Shown: positions 53,559 to 63,684, counted from the first letter of the stretch. The stretch is 64,000 bases of DNA from Acinetobacter parvus DSM 16617 = CIP 108168 (GCF_000368025.1 NZ_KB849212.1:1128056-1192055); one strand, 5' to 3'. Made by a program: numbers and translations. Notes: generated by a model from the sequence alone, not told the origin.

Positions 53559-54500
53559 ATGCAGCATCCAACTTCAGCTGATATTCACCGTGTTCGTGAG
53601 TTTTTACTCGACCTACAGGCACGGATTTGTGCAGGATTAGAACAACAGGAACGTGCAGGCGGTGGCACCGCTGAGTTTATCATTGATGATTGGCAACGAA
53701 CCGAAGGCGGTGGTGGTCGTTCCCGTGTTCTGCAAAATGGTGAAGTGATTGAAAAAGGTGGGGTCATGTTTTCCCACATCAATATCAGCAAGCTGCCTGC
53801 TTCCGCAACTGAACGCCATCCGCAGATTGCGGGCGCAAAGGCTCAGGCTTTGGGTGTGTCACTGGTCATTCATCCAAAAAATCCAAATATTCCAACCTCC
53901 CATGCCAATGTCCGTTTATTTGTGGCTGAACCTGAGGGACAGGACCCAGTGTGGTGGTTTGGCGGTGGTTTTGACTTAACCCCGTTCTATCCAGATGATC
54001 AGGATATTTTAGACTGGCATCAAACTGCCTATGACTTATGTCAGCCATTTGGTGAAAATGTTTATGCCGAGCATAAACAATGGTGTGATGATTATTTCTA
54101 TTTAAAACACCGTGATGAACAGCGTGGCGTGGGTGGTTTGTTCTTTGATGATCTCAATCAATGGGATTTTGAAACCTGTTTTCAATATATGCAGGCTGTT
54201 GGTAATGGTTATTTAGCAGCAATCCTGCCAATTTTTGAAAAGCATCGTGAGCAGCCATATACCGAAGCTCAGCGCGAGTTCCAGTTGTATCGTCGTGGTC
54301 GTTATGTTGAATACAATCTGGTTTATGATCGTGGCACCTTGTTTGGTTTACAAACAGGTGGACGAATTGAATCGATCTTGGTCAGTTTACCTAATCTTGC
54401 AGGCTGGTCGTATCGTCCTGAATGGGATGAAAACTCACCTGAAAAACGTCTCACTGATTATTATTTAAAACCAAGAGACTGGTTGGGTTTAGAGAAGTAA
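53559..54500 (+). CDS. hemF: Oxygen-dependent coproporphyrinogen III oxidase
   Basis: 313 residues with family segments GGGGRSRVL, WWFGGGFDLTPFYP, HRDEQRGVGGLFFDD and YNLVYDRGTLFGLQTGGRIESILVS. It decarboxylates two propionates of coproporphyrinogen III to vinyl groups in haem synthesis, using O2. It lies 70 bases after the membrane-protein gene; hemF-aroE order is common in gammaproteobacteria. Confidence 0.97.
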   Translation: MQHPTSADIHRVREFLLDLQARICAGLEQQERAGGGTAEFIIDDWQRTEGGGGRSRVLQNGEVIEKGGVMFSHINISKLPASATERHPQIAGAKAQALGVSLVIHPKNPNIPTSHANVRLFVAEPEGQDPVWWFGGGFDLTPFYPDDQDILDWHQTAYDLCQPFGENVYAEHKQWCDDYFYLKHRDEQRGVGGLFFDDLNQWDFETCFQYMQAVGNGYLAAILPIFEKHREQPYTEAQREFQLYRRGRYVEYNLVYDRGTLFGLQTGGRIESILVSLPNLAGWSYRPEWDENSPEKRLTDYYLKPRDWLGLEK

Positions 54501-54640
54501 AAATAAAAAGTCAAAATTCAAAAAAGGATTTTGACTAATACCGTATTTTATGAGAGATGTTAATCAGCCATGATTCGCTCTTGTCGGCTAAATCACACCT
54601 TTATACACTGCCTTTATTTTCTTTATTTTAGATTTTAATC

Positions 54641-55429
54641 ATGACCAAACAATTTGCTGTCATTGGAAATCCAATTGAACAATCCCGCTCACCAGAATTG
54701 CATCATGCTTTTGCAGCAAAAACAGGAGTTGATTTAAACTATAAAAAAATTCTTGCACCACTGGATGGCTTTGAAAAAACCACCAAAGACTTCTTTGTTC
54801 AAGGTGGTGTGGGTATGAATGTGACTGTTCCTTTTAAAGAGCAGGCCTTTGCCTTATGTGATCAACTGACTGAACGCGCCAAGATTGCCAAAGCCGTGAA
54901 TACCTTGTGGATGCAGGATGGCAAACTGTTTGGAGATAATACCGATGGTCAGGGTTTAGTTGCCGCCATTCAGGCTCTGGGCTGGAATCTTGCAAACAGC
55001 CGTATCCTGATTTTAGGGGCTGGCGGTGCGACCCGTGGTGTGATCTATCCACTGATGCAGGCAGGTGCAAAACAAATCGTGATTGCCAACCGTACCCTCG
55101 CCCGTGCGGAACAACTGGTTGACGATTTAAAAACGGCTGTCCCTGAAACTGAATTACAAACAATTGCTTTAGATCAGCTTTCAGGTGAATTTGATTTTGT
55201 GATTAATGCAACATCAGCAAGTTTAACTGGCGATGTGTTGCAACTTCCTGAAACACTGGTTTTCCATCACGCCTATGAAATGGCCTATGGCAAATCCTCC
55301 AGCTTTCTGGATCAGGCTCAGGCACGTCAGGTTCCATCCACCGATGGCTTTGGCATGTTGGTTGGACAGGCGATCGAAGCCTTTTCAATCTGGAATGGGG
55401 TCAAACCTGAACTCAAGGATTTTTTATAG
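54641..55429 (+). CDS. aroE: Shikimate dehydrogenase
   Basis: 262 residues with the substrate-binding IGNPIEQSRSPELHH and NVTVPFKE (catalytic Lys), DNTDGQG (catalytic Asp), and the NADP fold LGAGGATRGV with NRTLARA as the phosphate-binding site. It reduces 3-dehydroshikimate to shikimate. A strong terminator follows. Confidence 0.97.
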   Translation: MTKQFAVIGNPIEQSRSPELHHAFAAKTGVDLNYKKILAPLDGFEKTTKDFFVQGGVGMNVTVPFKEQAFALCDQLTERAKIAKAVNTLWMQDGKLFGDNTDGQGLVAAIQALGWNLANSRILILGAGGATRGVIYPLMQAGAKQIVIANRTLARAEQLVDDLKTAVPETELQTIALDQLSGEFDFVINATSASLTGDVLQLPETLVFHHAYEMAYGKSSSFLDQAQARQVPSTDGFGMLVGQAIEAFSIWNGVKPELKDFL

Positions 55430-55448
55430 TCGCTCAGTAAAATTCGGC

Positions 55449-55484
55449 AAAAAAGAACCTACGCAATCAGCAGGTTCTTTTTTT
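55449..55484. terminator. Bidirectional terminator after aroE
   Basis: AAAGAACCT/AGGTTCTTT stem with an 11-base loop and A/T flanks, between aroE and the convergent lipoprotein pseudogene. Confidence 0.85.
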
Positions 55485-55493
55485 GGCACTCAA

Positions 55494-56287
55494 TTATTTG
55501 CTGCTCAGCATTTTCTGGTAAACATCCTTAAAGATTTCATAATCAATAAATTCATTATGTTCAGCCTTTAAGTTCTTGATTGACTTCTCAGACAGCTTGT
55601 TTTGACGTGCATCCACATAAACCTGTCCCAAAATATTGGCTGTCTGTTCCAGCACGTTTTTTTCCTCAGGATATGCGCCATTTTCACGTTCAAACTGGAT
55701 TTGATACTGTTTGGCAAAAATCTGCTGTGGCTGTTTATATTGCGCCTTTAATTTTTTCAGGGCCTGACGATCCTGATCACCACGCATGGCATCGTTGACA
55801 ATACGGCCCACTGCCCGCCCCAGCTTGTCGTCAAAAGGTTGAATGATCCCATTTTCTGTCGGTAATGCACTGAACCCTCATATTCAAACTGCATGTCATT
55901 CAGAACATTGGCCATGACACGGGTAAACTTGTCCGCCTTGCTGCCGCCAAACTGTTTTGGCTGTTGGGCAAGGGTTTCATATCAAGCCTGCTTCTGTGCG
56001 GTGTTCAGGTTGACTTTCTGGTCGCGCAGATATTGATCAACCTTTTGCTTCACATTGGCATCCAGAGCCGCCTTGTCATCTTTGCTTACGCTTTTATTTT
56101 GGTCCAGATCAACATGGACATTAAATTTTCCACGGTAGTCATAGCTGGGATATTCATACCTCGCATTGATGCTGTTAATGGCTTTCTGTTCAAGGTTTGC
56201 AGTAGCAAAATTGGTTTTAATGACATGCTGAGAACATGCAGAAAGACTAAACCCCAATACACATAAAGTTAAATATTTTAAACGCAT
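55494..56287 (-). pseudogene. Lipoprotein gene with a nonsense codon and a frameshift
   Basis: From 56287 the frame encodes a lipoprotein (lipobox LSAC, Cys18) of unknown family. At codon 102 a TGA (55982-55984) interrupts it; the same frame goes on (YETLAQQPKQFGGSKADKF...NDMQFEYEG). Near 55873-55880 the coding frame then shifts by one base and continues as FSALPTENGIIQPFDDKLGRAV into the final open stretch ending YQKMLSSK at 55494. With both lesions repaired it would be about 264 residues. Two independent lesions point to true decay over a single sequencing error. Confidence 0.8.
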
Positions 56288-56526
56288 AGTTTTACCAAAC
56301 ACCTTTATATCATTATATTTACAACTGTAAATTTAATCATTTTCATATTTAAAATGAGTTTCAAACAGCAGCGAAAAGTTGACTTTTGCACACCTCTCTC
56401 ATCTGATTAATTCGCTTTTCTGACAGTCTTTTCCATAGTGTTTATCAATGTATTTTTATCACCATTGTGAATAATCAAAGTATCGAAACAGATAATCCAA
56501 AATGATTCAAATACAGGATTAAGATT

Positions 56527-58350
56527 ATGCCAGCTTATAAAGCCCCGCTCCGCGATATTCGTTTCTTAATGAACGAAATGTTAGATTATCCAGCCCATTA
56601 CCAAACTTTGGCAAGTGGACAGAATGCTGATAAAGATACAGTTGATATGATTCTTGAAGGTGCGGCAGATTACTGCGAAAACGTACTTTCTCCACTGAAC
56701 CAGTCAGGTGATGAAGAAGGCTGTACCTTTAACAACGGCGAAGTAACAACACCTAAAGGCTTCAAGGAAGCTTATGACCAGTTCGTCATGGGTGGCTGGC
56801 AAGGTCTTTCTTACCCAGAAGAATTTGGTGGTCAAGGCCTGCCAATGTCTTTAAACCTCATCAAGTCTGAAATGATGGGTACTGCAAACTGGTCATTCAC
56901 CATGTACCCAGGTTTAAGTACAGGTTGTATGAACACCATCATCCAGTTCGGTACTGATGAGCAAAAAAATACCTATATGCCTAAACTGGTTGAAGGTACT
57001 TGGTCTGGCACAATGTGCTTAACTGAACCTCAATGTGGTACAGACTTAGGTCAAGTTAAAACTAAAGCTGAACCTGCTGCTGACGGTACTTATAAAATCT
57101 CTGGTACAAAAATCTTCATCTCTGCAGGTGAGCATGATTTAACTGAAAACATTATCCACATCGTACTTGCGCGTCTTCCAGACGCACCTGCTGGTACCCG
57201 TGGTATCTCGTTATTCATCGTGCCTAAGCTCATCCCAACTGCTGACGGCGGTGTAGGTGAGCGTAATACCGTATCTTGTGGTTCAATCGAACACAAAATG
57301 GGTATCCGTGCATCAGCAACTGCGGTATTGAACTTTGATAACGCAACTGGTTACCTCATTGGTGAAATCAACAAAGGTTTGCATGCAATGTTTACTTTCA
57401 TGAACACTGCACGTATTGGTACAGCGGTTCAAGGTATTGCACATGCTGAACTTTCTTTCCAAGGTGCGTTACCTTATGCGAAAGACCGTATGTCTATGCG
57501 CGCACTTTCTGGTAAAAAAGAGCCAGAGCGTGTTGCTGATGCAATCATTCACCACGCAGACGTTCGCCGCATGCTTTTAACTCAAAAAGCTGTAGCTGAA
57601 GGTGGTCGTGCAATGATTTATCATGCTGCCAAACTTGCAGATAAAATGGCTGATGCGCTGGCAAGTGGTGATCAGGCTGCTTATGAAGCTGCCGATGACA
57701 AACTTGGTTTCTATACTCCAATTCTTAAAGGTTTCTTGACTGAATTAGGTTTGGAAGCTGCAAACCATGGTATCCAAGTATACGGCGGTCATGGTTACAT
57801 CAAAGAATGGGGCATGGAACAAATCGCACGTGATGCACGTATCTCAACATTGTATGAAGGTACAACGGGTGTCCAAGCACTTGACTTATTAGGTCGTAAA
57901 GTTCTTTTAAGCTCAAAAGGTAAAGTTGTTCGTGACTATACTGCTGAAATCCTGAAGTTCTGTGCAACTCACGCTCGTAACAAATACTTACGTCGCTTCG
58001 CTTGGGACTTAACGAAGCTTTGCGCTCAATGGAACACATTAACTGTTCGCATCATGCTTGCAGCACGTAAAGACCGTGACATCGTATCTTCTGCTTCTAA
58101 TGATTTCTTGATGTTCTCTGGTTATGTGATGATGGCTTACTTCTGGGCTCAACAGGCAGTGGTTGCTTCTGAAAAACTGGAAGCAGGCAATGGTGCTGAA
58201 ACTCCTGAATTCTATAAAGCAAAAATCAAGGTTGCTGAATTCTACTTTGACCGTTTGTTGCCACGTGCGCAAGGTCATGCAGAATCAATGGTTTCGACTT
58301 CTCGTACCTTGACTTCACTTGTACCAGAACACTTCAGCTTTGATTACTAA
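56527..58350 (+). CDS. Large acyl-CoA dehydrogenase with C-terminal extension
   Basis: 607 residues, about 200 longer than classical acyl-CoA dehydrogenases. The core shows MCLTEPQCGTDL and ISGTKIFISAGEHD, and the catalytic Glu is in STLYEGTTGVQALDLLGRK. A C-terminal helical domain of the type called acetyl-CoA dehydrogenase C-terminal-like (PF12806) follows. Such FadE-like enzymes handle medium- and long-chain acyl-CoA in beta-oxidation, often at the membrane. Codon use is strongly biased to common codons, suggesting high expression. Confidence 0.92.
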   Translation: MPAYKAPLRDIRFLMNEMLDYPAHYQTLASGQNADKDTVDMILEGAADYCENVLSPLNQSGDEEGCTFNNGEVTTPKGFKEAYDQFVMGGWQGLSYPEEFGGQGLPMSLNLIKSEMMGTANWSFTMYPGLSTGCMNTIIQFGTDEQKNTYMPKLVEGTWSGTMCLTEPQCGTDLGQVKTKAEPAADGTYKISGTKIFISAGEHDLTENIIHIVLARLPDAPAGTRGISLFIVPKLIPTADGGVGERNTVSCGSIEHKMGIRASATAVLNFDNATGYLIGEINKGLHAMFTFMNTARIGTAVQGIAHAELSFQGALPYAKDRMSMRALSGKKEPERVADAIIHHADVRRMLLTQKAVAEGGRAMIYHAAKLADKMADALASGDQAAYEAADDKLGFYTPILKGFLTELGLEAANHGIQVYGGHGYIKEWGMEQIARDARISTLYEGTTGVQALDLLGRKVLLSSKGKVVRDYTAEILKFCATHARNKYLRRFAWDLTKLCAQWNTLTVRIMLAARKDRDIVSSASNDFLMFSGYVMMAYFWAQQAVVASEKLEAGNGAETPEFYKAKIKVAEFYFDRLLPRAQGHAESMVSTSRTLTSLVPEHFSFDY

Positions 58351-58361
58351 TCTGCACTGAC

Positions 58362-58393
58362 AAAAAAGAGCGCTCGATGCGCTCTTTTTTTAT
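58362..58393. terminator. Bidirectional terminator
   Basis: AAAGAGCGC/GCGCTCTTT stem with A and T flanks between the acyl-CoA dehydrogenase gene and the convergent lipoprotein gene. Confidence 0.88.
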
Positions 58394-58403
58394 TCTCAAT
58401 TTT

Positions 58404-59054
58404 TTATTCCGACTTTTCAAAAACATAGGCTTTCTTGGGAAATGGATATTCTTTAAAGAACTTGCGGTTGCGGCCCTGATCCCCATTCCAGATTTTATCC
58501 AGATCCATCACAAGATTCTGGTCCTGATTGATCTGGTAATATAAATTCACGTCAGCGGCAGCACAGCGCACCACAATCTCTTTTTCCACTGGCTCAACAT
58601 GCCACTGCACCTGCTTACAGGTTTGCTCAATTTTGGCAACATTACGCGATAAATCTGAACCCAGACGACCGAAACTGGTATTGGTCCAGTAGACAGAGCC
58701 ATCCTCCAGCAAGTTCATAATATATTCCGCTTCTTTCTCGTTATTGACACAACCCGCGAAAGCATCGGTACATGGAATACGCGCATGATAACGCCCCACA
58801 TAGGCCAGTTCAGTTTCAGACAGTTTAGTCGGTGTATGCTTGTGTGTCACAGGACGAGGCAGGGTGGCCTGTCCAGCAACCTGGGTTAATGACATCCCCT
58901 GCTGCGGGTCTGATTCCATGATTTCATGACTCGGTTGCGTCTGGGCCTGTTGTTTAGCGGATTCAGGGTGATGGCTATCACAGGCGCTCAACCCAAAGCT
59001 CAAGAGAGCACCTACGCTAAACCACGATAAGAATAACCTGAACTGCATATCCAT
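58404..59054 (-). CDS. Lipoprotein of unknown function
   Basis: 216 residues; a lipobox LSAC puts the lipidated Cys at residue 25. After a Gln/Pro/His-rich linker (about 30-75), a folded domain starts at YVGRYHARIPCTDAFAGCVN, a segment reminiscent of NlpE-like copper/stress lipoproteins, where a Cys pair is used; the similarity is short and not enough to name it. Two in-frame Met codons (1 and 3) are possible starts. Confidence 0.65.
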   Translation of the reverse strand: MDMQFRLFLSWFSVGALLSFGLSACDSHHPESAKQQAQTQPSHEIMESDPQQGMSLTQVAGQATLPRPVTHKHTPTKLSETELAYVGRYHARIPCTDAFAGCVNNEKEAEYIMNLLEDGSVYWTNTSFGRLGSDLSRNVAKIEQTCKQVQWHVEPVEKEIVVRCAAADVNLYYQINQDQNLVMDLDKIWNGDQGRNRKFFKEYPFPKKAYVFEKSE

Positions 59055-59401
59055 AAATCTCTAACATCGATATCGTGACCATTTCACCTCACCATTCCAA
59101 TAAATAAACTTTTTGGAAAGATCAAAACGATTGAACCGTTTTGTTATATGCCTCCAAAAGTCCATTCGTGGAGTATTTTGATAAGAGCGAAATTTCGATT
59201 AACCCAAGCCATATGCTTTAAGTCGGTGCATTTTAGGCGATACTGTCGTTTTTTCCATCAGCCTTTTACACACCGTAACGATTCTCCCATCTGTTTAAAC
59301 TTTAAAAAAACCAGTTCATCCCTATCTCATTATTAACAGCGATTTATCATGAATGAAGTCTCATTCCGTTGCTGTATCAAATATTTTTGGAGAAAAATTA
59401 A
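59055..59401. other. Intergenic region without a supported gene
   Basis: About 350 bases between a divergent lipoprotein gene and the PspC-like gene. Short open frames here lack ribosome-binding sites. The stretch is AT-rich and probably holds the two promoters; none is clear enough to place. Confidence 0.5.
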
Positions 59402-59671
59402 ATGGCCAATTCTGGTTTATACCGCTCAAACCAACAAAGCATGATCGCTGGTGTAATGGGCGGTATTGCGGAACGTTTTGGTTGGAATGCGAATTTACTA
59501 CGTTTAATCTTTGTGATTATTTCAATTATGAGCGCCGCTTTCCCAGGTATTTTGGTGTATTTAATCATGTGGTTAGTCATTCCAAAAAGACAGGCGAATC
59601 GGGTTGAGCATGTACAAGGCTATCATCCACCTGTTAAGACAGTTGATGAAGATCAACACATAAAACGCTAA
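59402..59671 (+). CDS. PspC-domain membrane protein
   Basis: 89 residues with the PspC domain pattern: LYRSNQQSMIAGVMGGIAERFGWNANLLRLIFVIIS, then a second hydrophobic helix and a short hydrophilic tail. PspC proteins sense or buffer envelope stress; without pspA/B neighbours this one is a stand-alone member. It has a TTTGGAGAAA ribosome-binding site and a terminator after it. Confidence 0.85.
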   Translation: MANSGLYRSNQQSMIAGVMGGIAERFGWNANLLRLIFVIISIMSAAFPGILVYLIMWLVIPKRQANRVEHVQGYHPPVKTVDEDQHIKR

Positions 59672-59692
59672 TCCCACTTTCCTCTGTTGGTC

Positions 59693-59734
59693 GCTACGGT
59701 TGATTTACCCCTAATACAACCGTAGCTTTTTTTT
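59693..59734. terminator. Terminator between pspC-like gene and HPP gene
   Basis: A perfect 10-bp stem (59693-59702 with 59717-59726) is followed by eight T. Confidence 0.88.
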
Positions 59735-59736
59735 GC

Positions 59737-60846
59737 TCAAAATACTGAAGATTGTTGTTTGATTTGCTGATGCAAGGCCGCAATCATATCAGCCCGACTA
59801 ATAATTCCAATTAAACGTAGCTCTTCGACCACAGGAATATAATTAAAAGATTTTTCAACAAAATAAGGTACAAGATCTTGAATCGGTTGTAATGGATCAA
59901 CTTTCACAACTCGACGACTCATGATCTGTTTCACATAATGTTGCCATGAATTTCGCGGATCAGTGGCACCCTTAAACCATTCCACCACCTCATATAAGGC
60001 CAGTGTTCCAACCAGTTTTTCCTCCGCATTGACGACAGGCAGACTCATGAGGTTGACTTCCTTGAACTTCTCTAAGGCCTGATGAATATCATCATCTTCA
60101 TGTAGCTTGATGACATCCCGACTCATAATATCCTCACAGACAAAGTAACTATTCAGGCGTTCGCTTGCGTGTTCCTGTGCTTCTAAAATGATTTTCTCTA
60201 AATCGTATTGGCTGATATCCAATAGTTCAGTGTGTTGCTCTAAGGCATATTCGATATCTTTGGGTTGAATCGATACTTTTTGAGTAGGTGTTGGGTCTTT
60301 GGAACGCTCATTGACATGCGCGGTAATGGGATAATGCCGCCCAATTAAACGGTTAAAAAATACCGCAAATAGCAACAGTAAAATCGAGTTCAATAGCACG
60401 GGATACAGTACAAAATGAAATCCTAGACGATGGACTGCCTCACCACCCAAAACTGCGGTAATCGCCACTGCCCCACTCGGTGGATGCAAGGAGTCTGTAG
60501 TCATCATCATAAAAATAGCAAACCCAACCGCCACGCTAAATGCGCTGGTCAGATCAGGCAAATATTGAGTACAGGCCACCCCAATAATCCCTGCCAGCGT
60601 ATTTCCAACAACCACATTCCAGGGTTATGCCAGTGGACTGTTGGGAACCGCGAATAGAAGCACTGACGATGCACCCATCGGTGCGATATACCATGCATTC
60701 ATACCGCCCAATACATACCAACTAATTAAAGAGGATATTGCTAAACCACAAAGCGCGCCAAATCCAGAAAGTAAACGTTCTTTCAAAGGTAATATTTTGT
60801 AATTCGGTTTTAAGAAATTTAGCCAGTCTGATTGGGTAAAGCTCAC
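59737..60846 (-). pseudogene. HPP-family membrane protein with CBS pair, interrupted by one stop codon
   Basis: A 369-codon frame encodes an HPP membrane domain (about 1-165: GMNAWYIAPMGASSVLLF, and LHPPSGAVAITAV) followed by two CBS domains (CEDIMSRDVIKLHEDD and VKQIMSRRVVKVDPLQP). At codon 74 (60625-60627) a TAA replaces what the family motif SPLAQPWN gives as Gln: the sequence reads NSPLA-stop-PWN with no frame change, so one C-to-T change (CAA to TAA) explains it. HPP proteins are linked to nitrite or anion transport. Translation might restart at the GTG/Val codons after the stop, but the first helices would be lost. Confidence 0.85.
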
Positions 60847-60957
60847 AATGCACCTTGCTGGAATAGTGTTGTTTCATTGGTTGCAGCAGTATACGCCGAC
60901 TCAGACTGAAGATGTATTTAAATTACAGTTTTAAATAATAACGAAAACTGATCAAGG

Positions 60958-61374
60958 TCAATTTAAATACTCCTCCAATTGCTCCAATCGCTCTGCATAT
61001 TTTTGCATGGGACAAAACTCATACATCGGCGAACCGATATAAGCACCAGCATTACGGCACTCTTGATCGACAAAATTTTTCCAAAGCTGTTGTGATTTCA
61101 TGATGTCCTGATAGCGTTCAGGCTGCTTGTATTCCTGACTCTGTTTTTTTATTTGATCCAATAACTGCACAATCTGCTTTGCATATACAGTTTTGGTTCT
61201 GGTGCTACAGATCTCCACCACAGCATTATTGATATTTCCCAGTTTTAGCTGTTGAATGGTGTCATCGATACATTGGCTATAAGGATCTATCGCTTTATCT
61301 TGCGTTTTGGCAAATACTAAAGTACTCAAACAAGCCATAATCAGTACCGCTGTTTTTAAGACTAATTTAGTCAT
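60958..61374 (-). CDS. LprI-like secreted protein (DUF1311 type)
   Basis: 138 residues with a signal peptide (MTKLVLKTAVLIMACLSTL, cleavage near VFA) and a helical mature part ending in the DUF1311-like pattern KSQQLWKNFVDQECR...YEFCPMQKYAERLEQL, with paired cysteines. Members include the lysozyme-inhibiting LprI; function here is not shown. Confidence 0.7.
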   Translation of the reverse strand: MTKLVLKTAVLIMACLSTLVFAKTQDKAIDPYSQCIDDTIQQLKLGNINNAVVEICSTRTKTVYAKQIVQLLDQIKKQSQEYKQPERYQDIMKSQQLWKNFVDQECRNAGAYIGSPMYEFCPMQKYAERLEQLEEYLN

Positions 61375-61428
61375 GAATGTGCTCTTTTGTTATGTTGGTA
61401 TTTTTAAAATAATAATCAAAAAAATGCC

Positions 61429-62223
61429 TTAAACATATTTTTCATTCAGATAACGCCAATAGCGTTTAGGTAAATATTGCACATGCAATTTCACATTCTG
61501 ACGTTCTTTAATGTTGATACTATTAAAATAATCTTTCCAAAGCTGATCGTATAATTCTTCTTGTTCATCTAATTCTAATTGAAAGTTTTGACTGCCCCCA
61601 TTTTCGATATTACGGTCAATCTGATTGGCTTCTAAAGAAACCTCGTGAATCTCTTTTAAATCATAATACAGACCATATTTGCGCTGTTCGTCATAAATCA
61701 ACCAACGTTGATCTTGATAACGACGCTTAAAATGCGGCTGTATCAAAGGCAAGACATTAAAATCAGGTCGAACTAAACTTAAAAATAAACCATCTGTAGT
61801 TTTCTTAAACCGCACAAAAGCTTCCATACGATGCTTTTCGCGCCCGACCTTTTTCGTCCATTGCGAAATCGCTAAAACACTGGGATGAGAGTAATTTTTT
61901 TCGACTGAATGTTGATGCCGAAAAACATAGATACAGTAATTAAATAAATGCTGATAGGCATCCAAGGATTCAGATAAATAGGCAAAATAAAATTGTTTCA
62001 GAGATGAATGCGAAAGTTTCTGCTGTAAAGCTGACCAAACACGTGCTGCATGTTGCTCGTGATTTGGAATTTCAACTAAAGTGGCAAATAAACCATGCTG
62101 TGCACCTTGGTTTAAACACAGTTGCACGTGAAACTCTTTGAATTGAAAAGCACGAAATACGCAGTTGAGTAAACCGACCATTGAACCATCAAAGTAGTAA
62201 TAAACCACTGCATCACTGAGCAT
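61429..62223 (-). CDS. TIGR03915/DUF4130-type putative DNA repair protein
   Basis: 264 residues of the family found beside the radical SAM DNA-repair-like protein encoded just upstream. It has the family's aromatic N terminus (VVYYYFDGSMVGLLNCVF) and conserved middle and end segments (KKVGREKHRMEAFVRFKKTTDGL, RRYQDQRWLIYDEQRKYGLYYD, LPKRYWRYLNE). The gap to its partner is 2 bases. The pair is presumed to act on damaged or modified DNA; the lesion is unknown. Confidence 0.85.
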   Translation of the reverse strand: MLSDAVVYYYFDGSMVGLLNCVFRAFQFKEFHVQLCLNQGAQHGLFATLVEIPNHEQHAARVWSALQQKLSHSSLKQFYFAYLSESLDAYQHLFNYCIYVFRHQHSVEKNYSHPSVLAISQWTKKVGREKHRMEAFVRFKKTTDGLFLSLVRPDFNVLPLIQPHFKRRYQDQRWLIYDEQRKYGLYYDLKEIHEVSLEANQIDRNIENGGSQNFQLELDEQEELYDQLWKDYFNSINIKERQNVKLHVQYLPKRYWRYLNEKYV

Positions 62224-62225
62224 GT

Positions 62226-63488
62226 TTAAAATCCTAAACTCAGCTGAGGTGACAGCTGTTTCACGTACTTGGATGAACCCTGCGTTAATATTTGCTGGCG
62301 AATATCAGCCGTAGAAAGTTCCTTTTGAAACCGTGGACTGTCTTCACAACGAATAAAAAACTGGGCACGTGAATACGCCACACCGAGTTGCTTCAATAAA
62401 TCAGTATGTATCTTGCCAAAACGACGCGCTTGCACGATTTTCTTGGCAGACTTTATGCCGATGCCTGGTACACGAAGGATCATGCGATAGTCAGCACGAT
62501 TTAAATCCACTGGAAACTGCTCGGGATGACGCAACGCCCAACTCAGTTTGGGGTCTACGTCCAAATCTAAATGTGGGTGTTTTTCATTGACGATTTCATT
62601 GACTTCAAAACCATAAAAACGCATCAACCAATCACTTTGATAAAGCCGATTTTCCCTTAATAAAGGCGGTGCCGAACCGACCGCTGGTAAATAGTTATTT
62701 TCTGTGTTGATTGGAATATAGCCTGAGAAATACACCCGTTTCAGTTTAAATTCCTTGTAATGTCGATCTGCCATCACAAGTACGTCTTGATCAGTTTCCT
62801 GATGTGCGCCGACCACCATTTGCGTGGTCTGCCCTGCGGGCACATATTTCGGCACATGCTTAATAATTTGACGTTCATCTTTGAGTTGAATGAGTCGATC
62901 TCGAACCAATCCTAAGTCTTTTTGTACTTCTTGATGTGATTTTTCAGGGGCAAACGCTTTTAACCCAACCTCGGTTGGCATTTCCAGATTAATACTCATA
63001 CGATCCGCATAAAACCCTGCTTCATGAATCAGTTCAGGCGATGCTCCAGGAATAGTTTTGAGATGAATATAGCCATTAAAATTTTCTTCGAGACGTAGTT
63101 TTTTCACCACTTGAAGCATCCGCTCCATCGTATAGTCTGCGGATTTAAAAATACCTGAGCTCAGGAATAATCCCTCTATATAATTACGACGATAAAAATT
63201 AATGGTCAGATCAACCACTTCTTGTACGGTAAATGCAGCACGTTTCACATCATTAGAACGGCGCGACACACAATAAGCACAATCAAAAATACAGACATTA
63301 CTGAACAAGATTTTCAGTAAAGAAACACAGCGTCCATCTTCGGTATAACTATGGCAAATCCCTGCCCGACTGGCATCGCCTAAACCTTTGTCTTTATTCT
63401 TACGGTCACTACCACTAGAGGAACAGGACACATCATATTTAGCTGCATCGGCAAGAATTTGTAATTTTTCACGAATGCGATCAGACAT
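62226..63488 (-). CDS. Putative DNA modification/repair radical SAM protein (TIGR03916)
   Basis: 420 residues from the ATG at 63488, chosen for its GAGGTG ribosome-binding site over a GTG three codons earlier. The iron-sulfur motif CIFDCAYC (Cys66, Cys70, Cys73, CX3CX2C) is spaced as in this subfamily, and a C-terminal helix-hairpin-helix (LRVPGIGIKSAKKIVQARR) suggests DNA binding. It forms a two-gene unit with the DUF4130-type gene. ISAba1 lies about 205 bases upstream with its outward promoter facing it. Confidence 0.9.
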   Translation of the reverse strand: MSDRIREKLQILADAAKYDVSCSSSGSDRKNKDKGLGDASRAGICHSYTEDGRCVSLLKILFSNVCIFDCAYCVSRRSNDVKRAAFTVQEVVDLTINFYRRNYIEGLFLSSGIFKSADYTMERMLQVVKKLRLEENFNGYIHLKTIPGASPELIHEAGFYADRMSINLEMPTEVGLKAFAPEKSHQEVQKDLGLVRDRLIQLKDERQIIKHVPKYVPAGQTTQMVVGAHQETDQDVLVMADRHYKEFKLKRVYFSGYIPINTENNYLPAVGSAPPLLRENRLYQSDWLMRFYGFEVNEIVNEKHPHLDLDVDPKLSWALRHPEQFPVDLNRADYRMILRVPGIGIKSAKKIVQARRFGKIHTDLLKQLGVAYSRAQFFIRCEDSPRFQKELSTADIRQQILTQGSSKYVKQLSPQLSLGF

Positions 63489-63684
63489 AGCAAACACCTC
63501 AGTGACAAGATCATTTCAAAGCTAACATTTCATGATTTGAAAATTAAGATTGGTAAAGATGTTATGCGTCATGAGGTGACGTTTATGTGAATGATCTCCC
63601 ATTCAGGACTTTGCCAACTGGGAAAATATGTCGGCTATTGGGTACGTTTTGAATTAACTCGAAAATTAAACAAAAGCGTTTAAA

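Noticed and set aside
55982..55984. TGA codons in the lipoprotein and solute-binding remnants read as selenocysteine
   Set aside because: No SECIS-like hairpin was seen after them, the families are not selenoproteins, and other lesions occur in the same genes.
59148..59336. 62-residue plus-strand frame before the PspC-like gene
   Set aside because: No ribosome-binding site and no plausible protein features; most likely chance.
59737..60846. HPP and CBS parts as two separate functional genes
   Set aside because: The frame is continuous across the stop and the break lies in the middle of a conserved membrane motif; no ribosome-binding site precedes the second part.
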